Made by a program: the position numbers and the translations under genes. This document shows, piece after piece, positions 1 through 7,235 of a stretch of 64,000 nt of DNA. Each line of letters begins with the position of its first letter. Position 1 is the first letter of the stretch. The stretch spans positions 71,210-135,209 of the forward strand of contig DALYDK010000002.1 of NCBI GenBank assembly GCA_031973215.1, read 5' to 3'. The notes below the pieces were generated by a model. That model saw nothing but the letters and a program-made list of their open reading frames with translations, was not told the DNA's origin and searched no databases. The DNA is from DALYDK01 sp031973215 (GTDB taxonomy: Bacteria; Patescibacteriota; Saccharimonadia; Saccharimonadales; CAIOMD01).

Positions 1-202
1 CAAAAGCAAACTAATAGCAGGCATTTCTGCCGCAATAGTTTAGCCTTTTCGTCACTTAAAATGCTCTCTCTAAATAAAGAGCAATTTAAGTAACAAAAAA
101 GTTTACCTAAAGGGCATTAACGCCTAAAAAAATAACAACACCTGTAAATGTGCTTACGCCACCCCTAAAATACATAGTGGGCATAGCCGTACTATGCTAA
201 CA
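1..202. other. Gene-free structured region at left edge
   Basis: No convincing gene lies here. The + strand holds a long interrupted hairpin (about 52-95: outer arms ACTTAAA and TTTAAGT, inner arms GCTCT and AGAGC) and a second hairpin GCATAG/CTATGC near 181-197. A run of hairpins after a short open frame recalls the 3' half of a tmRNA, but no tRNA-like 3' end with a T-loop and CCA is present, so that reading is weak. The hairpin at 181-197 may instead terminate the leftward membrane-protein gene beginning at 203. Confidence 0.25.
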
Positions 203-595
203 CTATTTAGTCTTTGTGTCAACAGTATCTGTGGCTTTATTTTCCGAATTATTTTTATTTATGTTCCCAGCAATAATTGGAATAAGTAAAATAAGCCCAC
301 TAGCAATTGCAAACACTCCGGCAAGCCTTCTAATAATTGTCGTATCAAAAAGCTCAAAGGCTTTTGCGAACGCATACATAGCCAGTAATAGCAAAACACT
401 TGCAATAATTTTCCCCTGCTTTGGGCTAGAGCCGTTCCATACAAAGGCCCCACAGGCTAACGCAATGACACCAATCAACAATGATTCTGCCATAACGCTA
501 TCACTTGCGCTTAAAAGCAGAACTCCACCTATGAGCACCGATGCAATTGCACCAATTATTTTTACTATTTTATTGAGCGTACCATTGTCTTTCAC
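203..595 (-). CDS. Four-helix integral membrane protein, unknown function
   Basis: About 130 residues with four hydrophobic segments, a charged N-terminus and a hydrophilic tail rich in Asn, Lys and Thr. No catalytic motif is visible and I do not recognise the family. A GTG start at 595 is preferred because a strong AAAGGGG ribosome site lies 7 bases upstream; a longer frame to 670 would run past that site into the promoter area of the divergent rarA. It is probably inserted in the cytoplasmic membrane. The shape resembles small HdeD/DUF308-like tetraspan proteins, but this is only a general likeness. Confidence 0.6.
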   Translation of the reverse strand: MKDNGTLNKIVKIIGAIASVLIGGVLLLSASDSVMAESLLIGVIALACGAFVWNGSSPKQGKIIASVLLLLAMYAFAKAFELFDTTIIRRLAGVFAIASGLILLIPIIAGNINKNNSENKATDTVDTKTK

Positions 596-675
596 TACAA
601 AACCCCTTTTACATAAATATAAACTATGGGGATGCTTTTGAATAGTGCTGTAGATTTTCTTATTAAGCAAAGGTT

Positions 676-681
676 TATACT
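676..681 (+). promoter_or_regulatory. -10 element of rarA (leaderless spacing)
   Basis: TATACT followed by 7 bases and the rarA ATG. No Shine-Dalgarno sequence lies in between, so transcription would start at or next to the start codon. There is no clear -35 box. Confidence 0.45.
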
Positions 682-688
682 TAAATAT

Positions 689-1858
689 ATGAACAACCAG
701 CCATTGGCAGAAAAAATGAGACCAACCAATTTAGATGATGTCTTTGGGCAAAAGAATCTTGTTGGACCCGGCAAAATAATTACTAGACTCATTGAAACCA
801 AACAACCAACAAGCTTAATTCTTTGGGGGCCACCAGGAACGGGCAAAACAACACTTGCCAGAATTATTGCCAGCCAAACAGAGTCAGATTTTATTGAACT
901 TTCTGCCGTCACCGCCGGCAAGGCAGATGTTAGCCGGGTTAGCGAACACGCCAAACAAAATAAAAGGCTTGGCATGCGCACAATTTTATTTGTCGATGAA
1001 ATTCACAGATTCAATAAAGCCCAGCAAGATGCATTTCTGCCACTGGTTGAATCGGGAATAATAGTTCTTATTGGGGCAACTACCGAAAACCCAAGTTTCG
1101 AGGTAATTAATCCTCTGTTAAGCAGAAGCAGGGTTTTAGTTTTAGAACCATTAACAACTGAAGCCATAGAAGAAATTATTAAAAGAGCAGCAAAACAAGA
1201 AAAAATCAGCCGTAAACAATTGCCATCAAGTAGCATAAGGCTATTAGCAGAACTATCTTCTGGTGATGCCCGAGTAGCACTCAATAATTTAGAGCTAGCC
1301 AGTAACTTGGCAAAGAATTCAACAATATCCAAAGAAGTTATTCTTACCGCAGCTCAGAAAAAAGTTCCTATTTTTGATAAGTCGGCAGACGCTCATTACG
1401 ATATAATTAGCGCTTATATAAAGAGTCTTCGCGGAGGATCTGTAGAAGGTGCACTTTATTGGCTTGCCAGAGCACTGCAGGCGGGAGAAGATCCTAAGTT
1501 TATAGCTAGAAGAATGATTATTTTCGCATCTGAAGATATTGGTCTAGCCGGTAATGGAGCGCTCTCCCTGGCCGTTGCCACATTTCAGGCTGTAGAACGA
1601 ATTGGCATGCCAGAGTGTAGATATAATTTATTTCACTGCGCGGTAGCTTTAGCTAAATCAAAAAAATCACGAGAAATTACTAATTTAATGACAAATGCGC
1701 AGGTTTTAGCAGAAAATTACCCTGACTCGCCCGTTCCGCTGCATTTAAGAAACGCGCCAACAAAACTAATGAAAAGCCTGGGCTACGGTAAAAACTATGA
1801 ATGGCAAGCAGATTTTGTTCCCGAAGACGGCTTTTTACCGAAAGATATAAAACCCTAG
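689..1858 (+). CDS. rarA: Replication-associated recombination protein A (AAA+ ATPase)
   Basis: A 389-residue RarA/MgsA/WRNIP1-family ATPase, which acts at stalled replication forks with SSB and the clamp loader. Walker A GPPGTGKTT is at about residues 47-55 and Walker B ILFVDEIHRF at about 99-108; sensor 1 (GATTENPSF) and the helical MgsA C-terminal domain follow. Length is normal for the family. The start at 689 is chosen because the conserved protein begins there. No ribosome site precedes it, but a TATACT hexamer at 676-681 ends 7 bases before the ATG, so the mRNA may be leaderless. It is divergent from the membrane protein to its left. Confidence 0.93.
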   Translation: MNNQPLAEKMRPTNLDDVFGQKNLVGPGKIITRLIETKQPTSLILWGPPGTGKTTLARIIASQTESDFIELSAVTAGKADVSRVSEHAKQNKRLGMRTILFVDEIHRFNKAQQDAFLPLVESGIIVLIGATTENPSFEVINPLLSRSRVLVLEPLTTEAIEEIIKRAAKQEKISRKQLPSSSIRLLAELSSGDARVALNNLELASNLAKNSTISKEVILTAAQKKVPIFDKSADAHYDIISAYIKSLRGGSVEGALYWLARALQAGEDPKFIARRMIIFASEDIGLAGNGALSLAVATFQAVERIGMPECRYNLFHCAVALAKSKKSREITNLMTNAQVLAENYPDSPVPLHLRNAPTKLMKSLGYGKNYEWQADFVPEDGFLPKDIKP

Positions 1859-1903
1859 CAAGACAAACATAGCCTATACTTTTTATAAATTATAAGAGTT
1901 TGG

Positions 1904-1909
1904 TATAAT
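1904..1909 (+). promoter_or_regulatory. -10 element before the tRNA-like region
   Basis: A consensus TATAAT within the sequence TTGGTATAATTTAT, 15 bases before the first tRNA-like fragment at 1925. The -35 region is poor. It suggests that the tRNA-like/insert region is, or once was, transcribed. Confidence 0.4.
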
Positions 1910-1924
1910 TTATCGGCGAATCAT

Positions 1925-1978
1925 TAGGGTGTCGCTCGGGTGCGTAAGGCACTGAGGTTCACGGTCCCAGCATTCGGG
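1925..1978 (+). pseudogene. 5' part of a degenerate tRNA (Gln-like)
   Basis: Acceptor strand TAGGGTG (1925-1931), a possible D-arm GCT/GGC, and a stretch GTAAGGCACTG that matches the intact tRNA-Gln downstream, followed by CCCAG. The anticodon arm is two bases longer than normal and mispaired. The copy stops at the T-stem, where a structured insert begins at 1979. The acceptor strand is perfectly complementary to CACCCTA at 2889-2895, near the far end of the locus. Confidence 0.55.
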
Positions 1979-2066
1979 GTGAGAATTGCCAGTGACAATT
2001 CGCAAGGCAATCTTCACTTTAAAGCTATACTTTCAAAGCTTAAGTTGCGGGGTCGCGGAACGTGAC
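1979..2066 (+). repeat. Structured insert, copy 5 (tRNA T-loop site)
   Basis: Begins GTGA (1979-1982), then a perfect 6-base-pair hairpin GAATTG/CAATTC, then GCAAGG, an imperfect hairpin around 2016-2046, the shared strand GCGGGGTCG (2047-2055) and a terminal ACGTGAC. It is followed directly by TCGAATCCC, the 3' side of a tRNA T-loop. The order of parts is the same as in the four copies near 58.7-59.9 kb, while the hairpin sequences differ. Confidence 0.6.
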
Positions 2067-2107
2067 TCGAATCCCAAATTTATTAACATTACGAACCCCG
2101 CTTGGGT

Positions 2108-2113
2108 TATAAT
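2108..2113 (+). promoter_or_regulatory. -10 element of tRNA-Gln
   Basis: TATAAT 13 bases upstream of the mature tRNA 5' end, with a possible TTAACA -35 box at 2083-2088 (19-base spacer). Confidence 0.5.
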
Positions 2114-2126
2114 AGAGCAAAGTTAT

Positions 2127-2200
2127 TGGGGATTGGCCAAGCGGTAAGGCACTGGGTTCTGGTCCCAGGATCGGGGGTTCGAATCCCTCATCCCCAGCCA
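2127..2200 (+). tRNA. tRNA-Gln (anticodon CTG)
   Basis: A complete cloverleaf: acceptor TGGGGAT/ATCCCCA, D-stem GCC/GGC, anticodon stem CTGGG/CCCAG with loop TTCTGGT, T-loop TTCGAAT, discriminator G and an encoded CCA. It lies between two tRNA-like fragments (1925-1978 and about 2872-2899), and the next gene starts 25 bases after it. Confidence 0.93.
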
Positions 2201-2224
2201 AGTAGTGCACCAAAGGAGACCTGT

Positions 2225-2746
2225 GTGGATCGCCACAAATTATTTCTAGAAACAGTAAAAGAGCTTAAGTTAAGGTCATCTTCTCAAGAATATTACGACA
2301 ACTTGATGTCAGCTGGTTTGCTGGCAAAACTACTACTTGACGGACATTCATTAGTGGACGAAGTTAATCGTACCGCGCGTCTAAAAATTCGCTATAGAAT
2401 TGTAAAGCAAAATCCCCCGGCAATACCAAACCTAGTTTTTTGGGCGGCACAAGACGGAATTGATCCGAATGATCAGCCTCCTGGCAGTCCAAGCCCCGAA
2501 GAATTATCATTGGATGACATGTTAAAAGTTCCACTCATGATTTATGGTGGGCAAGAATATAACGTTGCAGAGAGTATAAATTTTCTACGTAACAAGGCCG
2601 GTGCTGTGCATATTGGTCCAAGCAATTCGGATAAAGATAAGGTGCTTGGTGATGCTACTCAGCCCGTTGCAAGAAGTATGAAAGCCGTAGCAAGGGTAGT
2701 ATTAAATAGTCTAGAACCGCTAATTAAAGTTATTAGGTCGAACTAG
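2225..2746 (+). CDS. Hypothetical protein between tRNA-like fragments
   Basis: A 173-residue soluble protein of unknown function. The GTG start at 2225 is set by AGGAG 6 bases upstream; the same frame stays open upstream only by reading through the tRNA-Gln gene. The second half is mostly predicted helix with a motif RNKAGAVHIGP near residue 120, faintly like the R-x-x-x-x-H signature of HEPN-type proteins, but the match is too weak for a name. It is flanked by tRNA-Gln on the left and a tRNA 3' remnant on the right, so it may be cargo of an element that entered a tRNA gene. Confidence 0.7.
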   Translation: MDRHKLFLETVKELKLRSSSQEYYDNLMSAGLLAKLLLDGHSLVDEVNRTARLKIRYRIVKQNPPAIPNLVFWAAQDGIDPNDQPPGSPSPEELSLDDMLKVPLMIYGGQEYNVAESINFLRNKAGAVHIGPSNSDKDKVLGDATQPVARSMKAVARVVLNSLEPLIKVIRSN

Positions 2747-2971
2747 ACCTGTACGCACAGCCAAATGCGACAGTTGAAAATCATACCTATCTCCCTATTG
2801 TTATATATAGGTCAGAAGGTCTGATTTAGTATCAGGTTAGTGTACCAGACCCGTAAGTCTAGCCAGGAAGCAAGCGCTCGAATCCCTCCACCCTAGCCAA
2901 ATAATTTAGACCTGAGTTAAGATTAGGTCTAAATGAATTGGCAAAAGTAATCGTCTGGCTAGGTCAGGATC
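2747..2971. other. Intergenic region with tRNA 3' remnant and inverted repeat
   Basis: Contains the tRNA-like 3' end at about 2872-2899 and a perfect 10-base-pair inverted repeat (ATTTAGACCT at 2904-2913 with AGGTCTAAAT at 2925-2934). The repeat could terminate transcription from either side, although no long T run follows it. No open frame here looks like a gene. Confidence 0.45.
2872..2899 (+). pseudogene. 3' fragment of a degenerate tRNA
   Basis: TCGAATCCCTC, acceptor strand CACCCTA, discriminator G and CCA. The T-stem 5' strand does not pair with its 3' strand, so this is not a working tRNA alone. Its acceptor strand pairs with TAGGGTG at 1925-1931, which suggests that the two ends once belonged to one gene split by about 900 bases. 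Confidence 0.5.
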
Positions 2972-3715
2972 TTATTGCACTAAAGATTTAATTGTTTTGA
3001 TAATTAGATCTTTTGGAAGAGGTTCGCTTAGACTAAACCAAAGAGTTCCCTTGCCCTTTTGGTAGGGCTGTAATGCTAATTTCAGCCCTGCTTCTTTGGG
3101 CACTGGATATACTCCCAGGTGGTCTTTCCAGCCTGAAATAAATACTCTTGGTCGTTTTTCATCAATTTTATATCCTACTACACCATAACTAAGCACTTCT
3201 TGAGCATTTGGTAAAGTTTGCTTAACTAATTTTCTAAGTTCATTAAATCTAGGCAGTGCAGCGGCCGGAACCTGTCGGCAATATTCATCTACAGTGGTAG
3301 GTTTTTGTAAAATGTTAGCACCAACCTTGAATGACTTTTTGAGCATTTGTTTAAGAATATTAACGTCAATATCCGTTAGTTTCGTAATGTATAAGCACGA
3401 AACACTTACCTTGTATTTGCCTAAGCTGCTAAGCTCCCCCGAATAACGATCAAAGCCTTCTGCAAAATAGACCGAAATAGCCTGTTTTCTTGGGCTAAAA
3501 CTAAGTATTGGCATATCGCCCTCTCTGCCACTATCGTATTTATAATGCTGGCTTCCAAAACCAATAATACTAGGGCCCCACATTACGGGATCCAGCTTGC
3601 TAATTTTTGACATTATTTCTATTAATTCTTTTGACTCATTCTGCCTATTTAAAGAAAGGTCTGAAATAAAATGCGTAACATTTGCGTTTGTGGGCATTGT
3701 TTTGTTGTCGGTCAT
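2972..3715 (-). CDS. Tandem DUF1801 (YdhG-like) protein
   Basis: About 247 residues that read as two consecutive DUF1801/YdhG-type domains. The N-terminal one (SKELIEIMSKI to KQMLKKSF) contains WGPSIIGFG and YVAF-like strands; the C-terminal one (TVDEYCRQVP to the end) contains YGVVGYKI and the late LWFSLSEPLP motif. DUF1801 proteins are small single-domain proteins of unclear role, sometimes linked to iron. A fused pair is unusual. The start at 3715 is preferred over 3802: TATACT ends 6 bases upstream on this strand, and a start at 3802 would overlap the strong promoter of the divergent surface-protein gene. Confidence 0.75.
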   Translation of the reverse strand: MTDNKTMPTNANVTHFISDLSLNRQNESKELIEIMSKISKLDPVMWGPSIIGFGSQHYKYDSGREGDMPILSFSPRKQAISVYFAEGFDRYSGELSSLGKYKVSVSCLYITKLTDIDVNILKQMLKKSFKVGANILQKPTTVDEYCRQVPAAALPRFNELRKLVKQTLPNAQEVLSYGVVGYKIDEKRPRVFISGWKDHLGVYPVPKEAGLKLALQPYQKGKGTLWFSLSEPLPKDLIIKTIKSLVQ

Positions 3716-3787
3716 ATAAAAAGTATATATTTTTTTATTAAATGAAATAGTACTATTGTACTCACGGGAGTTTATAACACAAGCATA

Positions 3788-3816
3788 TTGACTTTTTTTC
3801 ATGCTTATGCTATAAT
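3788..3816 (+). promoter_or_regulatory. Consensus promoter of the LPNTG surface protein
   Basis: TTGACT (3788-3793), a 17-base spacer and TATAAT (3811-3816). The predicted start is near 3823. The 40-base leader carries a small hairpin (GGGATT/AATCCC) and the ribosome site. This is one of the best promoters in the window and suggests high expression. Confidence 0.8.
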
Positions 3817-3864
3817 ACTCTATGAATGGGATTGTGGAATCCCAGGAGTAAGGAGTTTTAAGTT

Positions 3865-4971
3865 ATGAATTTATCTAACATGAGAAATGCTACGGCTTTA
3901 GTTTTCCCTAGCATATTTACCAAAAAATTTAAGTTTATTGCTATAAGTATAATTATTGCACTAAGTAATTTAGCGCCACTAGGATTGCTAGCTAGCAATG
4001 CCTCTGCTGCGAATATTGATAACGATCCTGATTGTGATCAGTACTCTGTTATGTATTGTGGTGGTTTTACCATGAACGAAATTGAAAAGAAGTTCTTAAA
4101 AGGCGACGGACAACACAGTGCCAACAACATTCAGAACATTTATAAAGACCTAGGTATTACAGAAAAAGAAGTTAAAGCTAATGGTTTTGTAAATGGCGTT
4201 GTATACCGAAACGGAAATATAGAAGTTAAGAATAAGGTAGTTGCTAAAAATGCAAAAACCTATATTAGAACAATGGGCAAGGTAGATTCTAGCAAAATGG
4301 GATCTGCGCAAACTGCTTTTGTAAAACTTAACAAAGATGGCCAGTTCCAATATGCAATTATGAAGCCTTGTGGTAACCCTGTTTCTGCTAAAAATATTGT
4401 TCCTGAACCAACCCCAACTCCTGCCCCTACCCCTACCCCAACTCCTACGCCTACACCACAACCTCAGCCTCAGCCTCAACCTGAACCAAAACCTGAGCCA
4501 AAGCCAGAACCTCAACCAGTACAAACATTAACCTGTAACTCATTAGTTAAAGTATTCGGCGAAAATAGAGAAGTAAGTACTGAAATACAAGCCACAGCTA
4601 CAAATGGCGCAACAATAACTAAGTATTCAACAGATTTCGGAGATGGCACAATTGTTAGCGGTAAAAACGCATCTCATATTTATGCCACTGACGGAACATT
4701 TAAAATAGTTGGTACAGTTACAGGAATGGTAAACGGTAAAGAAGTTTCTGTTACAGCAAACGAATGTCAAACTACTGTTTCGTTCGAAAAATCTACTCCT
4801 GTCTGTCCTATAAACCCCGCGCTTCCTGCCAACGACCCTAAGTGCGTAGAAGACAGCATACCTGCTAGCTTACCTAACACTGGCCCCGGACAAATGCTTG
4901 GATTATTTGCCGGAACAAGCATGCTAAGTGCAGTGGCTTACAGATTCTGGTTAAGTAGATTCATGTCTTAG
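3865..4971 (+). CDS. Secreted PKD-domain surface protein with LPNTG tail
   Basis: 368 residues. An N-terminal signal peptide (hydrophobic stretch about 23-44, likely cut after ASA) is followed by a globular domain, a linker of Pro-Thr, Pro-Gln and Pro-Glu/Lys repeats (about 180-217), a PKD-like domain with the DFGDG signature near residue 253, and a C-terminal LPNTGPG with a hydrophobic segment and Arg residues. The last part resembles a sortase sorting signal, but may simply be a membrane anchor because no sortase gene is in this window. GGAG lies 9 bases before the ATG. It is probably an abundant cell-envelope or attachment protein. Confidence 0.8.
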   Translation: MNLSNMRNATALVFPSIFTKKFKFIAISIIIALSNLAPLGLLASNASAANIDNDPDCDQYSVMYCGGFTMNEIEKKFLKGDGQHSANNIQNIYKDLGITEKEVKANGFVNGVVYRNGNIEVKNKVVAKNAKTYIRTMGKVDSSKMGSAQTAFVKLNKDGQFQYAIMKPCGNPVSAKNIVPEPTPTPAPTPTPTPTPTPQPQPQPQPEPKPEPKPEPQPVQTLTCNSLVKVFGENREVSTEIQATATNGATITKYSTDFGDGTIVSGKNASHIYATDGTFKIVGTVTGMVNGKEVSVTANECQTTVSFEKSTPVCPINPALPANDPKCVEDSIPASLPNTGPGQMLGLFAGTSMLSAVAYRFWLSRFMS

Positions 4972-4995
4972 ATAGTCTATAAACCAATTAGATTT

Positions 4996-5030
4996 ATACC
5001 CCTCTATTTTCGGAGGGGTATATTATTTTC
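4996..5030 (+). terminator. Rho-independent terminator after the surface protein
   Basis: Stem ATACCCCTC (4996-5004) with GAGGGGTAT (5013-5021), an 8-base loop and a T-rich tail. Confidence 0.8.
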
Positions 5031-5079
5031 AACTAAATTATAAAAATAATCTATAATGAACATAAAGAGTTATAACAAA

Positions 5080-5832
5080 ATGAATCTTTTTAATTTCATT
5101 CCAGGCTACGACACAAATGTGTATCAGGCAGGGCGAGAGCCTGCGCTAGTCATGTTGCTATCTTTTATTTTGACCTACATGTTAGCTAGGGGCTACACAA
5201 GAATAGCCAGAAAAACTGGTTGGGGGAGTGCTTCTTTTGGAGGGGTACATGCACACCATATGGTTTTTGGTATGGTGATTGCCTTTGTTTCAGGTGCCTT
5301 AGTGTTTGCCTTTTCACCAGAGCAGGGGCCATTTTTGCTACTGCTAGCTGCTGCGTTTGGTGGCGGTGCCGCACTTGTTTTAGATGAATTTGCCCTGCTT
5401 TTTCATCTTGAAGATGTTTACTGGGAAAAAGAAGGCCGCAAGTCAATTGATGCAATTGTTATTAGTCTACTTTTAGGTTTCATCTTTTTAATGCAAACTC
5501 CACCACTAGGGACAGGGTCGGAAGATTTTGGAGTTCCATTTTTTGTTGCCGTAGCAATTAACCTGCCATTTATTATAATTTCTGGACTTAAAGGAAAAAT
5601 TTATTTTGCACTTTTTGGTCTTTTTGTTCCGCTACTGGCATTAATTGGCTCGCTAAGAATAGCCAAGCCTGATTCTATTTGGAGCAAAAAATTTTATAAC
5701 AAATCTAAGAAGCAAAAAAGTAAGCAAAGATATGCTTCTTACCATAGAAAATGGGCTACTAAAAAAGAGAAGCTCTGGGATATAATTGGCGGCCGAACCG
5801 GAAGACCCCCTCAAAAATCCAAGGCTAAATAA
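5080..5832 (+). CDS. Actinobacterial-type integral membrane protein
   Basis: 250 residues with about six membrane helices, a His-rich GGVHAHHMVFG motif after helix 1, the acidic motif ALVLDEFALLFHLEDVYW, and a basic Lys/Arg-rich C-terminal tail. Proteins with these motifs are common in Actinobacteria but uncharacterised. The conserved His, Asp and Glu residues near the membrane suggest metal binding or enzymatic activity, which is inference. The second Met at 5080 is chosen because a TATAAT at 5052-5057 overlaps the first possible start at 5056. The gene is convergent with the next one. Confidence 0.75.
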   Translation: MNLFNFIPGYDTNVYQAGREPALVMLLSFILTYMLARGYTRIARKTGWGSASFGGVHAHHMVFGMVIAFVSGALVFAFSPEQGPFLLLLAAAFGGGAALVLDEFALLFHLEDVYWEKEGRKSIDAIVISLLLGFIFLMQTPPLGTGSEDFGVPFFVAVAINLPFIIISGLKGKIYFALFGLFVPLLALIGSLRIAKPDSIWSKKFYNKSKKQKSKQRYASYHRKWATKKEKLWDIIGGRTGRPPQKSKAK

Positions 5833-5835
5833 ATT

Positions 5836-7134
5836 TTACTTTTGGTTAATTAAATCTATATAAAGTGCAGCAGTCCAAGAAAAATCTTTAGAGCCAGCGG
5901 AAGAGCCGTCTATTGCTGAATAATATTCTGAAAAGTCAGACCCTTCTTCAATTAAACTAATAGTTTGCTGTTTTAGTTTATTTGCTAAATCAAGAAAATT
6001 ATATCTTTTTAGGCCTTCAATAATTAACCAATTAATATTCACCCAAACCGGACCTCTCCAATAATTTTTTTCTAAGAACCAGTCTGAATTTATAGGAACG
6101 GTAGCAATGCCGCTTTTTGGCCACCAAGTTCCACCTTCTTTAATTTTATTCATAATGCCTAGGGCTTGTTCTTTTGTTAGTGCTCCTGAATAAAGCAAAA
6201 TAAACTCAGCAACCGTTTCAATTTGAATATGATTTTTTGTCCTTGTATCCCTGCTCCAAAATGATCCATTATTATAAAGTTGTTTTATCTCATTTTTGGT
6301 ATTGCCAATTGCATCTATTAACTCTGGCTTAAGTGGAATTTCTGCCTCTGCAGACATCTGCAGCAATAAGGTATTTGCTCTAATTAACACTGAATTATAT
6401 AAAAGGTCTTCAATAACTGGAATTCTTGTATTTTCTATAATTTTATCTAGGTTGTAGCTTTGCCTACTTGCCTGTTTGACAAAACTATAAAAAGAATAAA
6501 GGTCCGCTGAATTTGGGCGTTGACTAGCAGGCACCGTAGAAGTGTCTTTTCTTAATTTATTTAATAGTTTTTCTTGTCCTAGTGCTCTAAGGGTTCTGAT
6601 TTTTAAAGGCACTGCACTACGAACCTCTCTAAGCCAGTACGGTGTATTGTCCATTCCGCACTCCCACGGGTGAATAAGGCTAATGAACGGTGAATTACCG
6701 TATCTTCTGTTTTCGTAAACCCAGGTATGACACTTAATAAGTCCCGGCAATGTCTGTTTATACCATTGCTGTTTTTGCTTTTGGTCCAACCTTGCAGCGA
6801 CTTTATTTATAGCCTCGGCTAGCATAGGTGGTTGAGTTATACAGGTTGTTTCTACTAATCTTGGCCCGCCATGCCTAGAGCTTTTCCAGTACCCTGGACC
6901 AAAATGATAACTAGTCTCGCCAGAAAAAATAATATGTGGAATCATTCCGTTTTCCCATTGCCCGCTTAATAATGATAAAATTTCCTGTTTAGCCCGATCG
7001 ATATCAACCCAACTTAGACCTATAGAGATAAAACAGCTATCCCAAAACCATTGATGTGGATACAATCCAAGCGCCGGCTTAGTAGATTTCTCTAATTTGT
7101 TTTTATTTAATACTTCAATAGCTTTTTCTATCAT
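5836..7134 (-). CDS. MGH1-like glycoside hydrolase (GH63 type), paralogue 1
   Basis: 432 residues of (alpha/alpha)6-barrel type, like mannosylglycerate hydrolase and trehalase-like enzymes. Typical motifs: YPHQWFWDSCF near residue 25, GQWENGMIPH, ECGMDNTPYW (likely catalytic Asp), YWRGPVWVNINW, and FSEYY followed by SKDFSWTAA (likely catalytic Glu). No signal peptide is seen, so it should act in the cytoplasm, perhaps on a compatible solute or storage glycoside such as mannosylglycerate or glucosylglycerate. A second full copy lies at 29135-30478. It stands alone between a convergent membrane protein and the divergent ABC exporter. Confidence 0.82.
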   Translation of the reverse strand: MIEKAIEVLNKNKLEKSTKPALGLYPHQWFWDSCFISIGLSWVDIDRAKQEILSLLSGQWENGMIPHIIFSGETSYHFGPGYWKSSRHGGPRLVETTCITQPPMLAEAINKVAARLDQKQKQQWYKQTLPGLIKCHTWVYENRRYGNSPFISLIHPWECGMDNTPYWLREVRSAVPLKIRTLRALGQEKLLNKLRKDTSTVPASQRPNSADLYSFYSFVKQASRQSYNLDKIIENTRIPVIEDLLYNSVLIRANTLLLQMSAEAEIPLKPELIDAIGNTKNEIKQLYNNGSFWSRDTRTKNHIQIETVAEFILLYSGALTKEQALGIMNKIKEGGTWWPKSGIATVPINSDWFLEKNYWRGPVWVNINWLIIEGLKRYNFLDLANKLKQQTISLIEEGSDFSEYYSAIDGSSAGSKDFSWTAALYIDLINQK

Positions 7135-7177
7135 GACACTATAAATAATAATCTAGTTTAAGAATATATAGTTAAAT

Positions 7178-7206
7178 TTGTAAGCCTTTGACTCAAGTTC
7201 TATAAT
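7178..7206 (+). promoter_or_regulatory. Promoter of the ABC exporter operon
   Basis: TTGTAA (7178-7183), a 17-base spacer and TATAAT (7201-7206). The predicted start near 7213 gives a leader of about 23 bases with no strong ribosome site. Confidence 0.6.
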
Positions 7207-7235
7207 AATGCCTAGATAATACGAAAGCAGTAAAA

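Noticed and set aside
1..202. Confident tmRNA call
   Set aside because: No T-arm, acceptor 3' strand or CCA is found, and the possible tag ends in AAIV rather than an ALAA-type sequence.
2102..2224. Extension of the 2225 gene to a start at 2102
   Set aside because: The frame is open only by reading through the tRNA-Gln gene; a good ribosome site supports the GTG at 2225.
4400..4520. Short tandem repeat in the surface-protein gene as a DNA-level repeat element
   Set aside because: It encodes a Pro-rich linker in frame; the repetition is explained by the protein.
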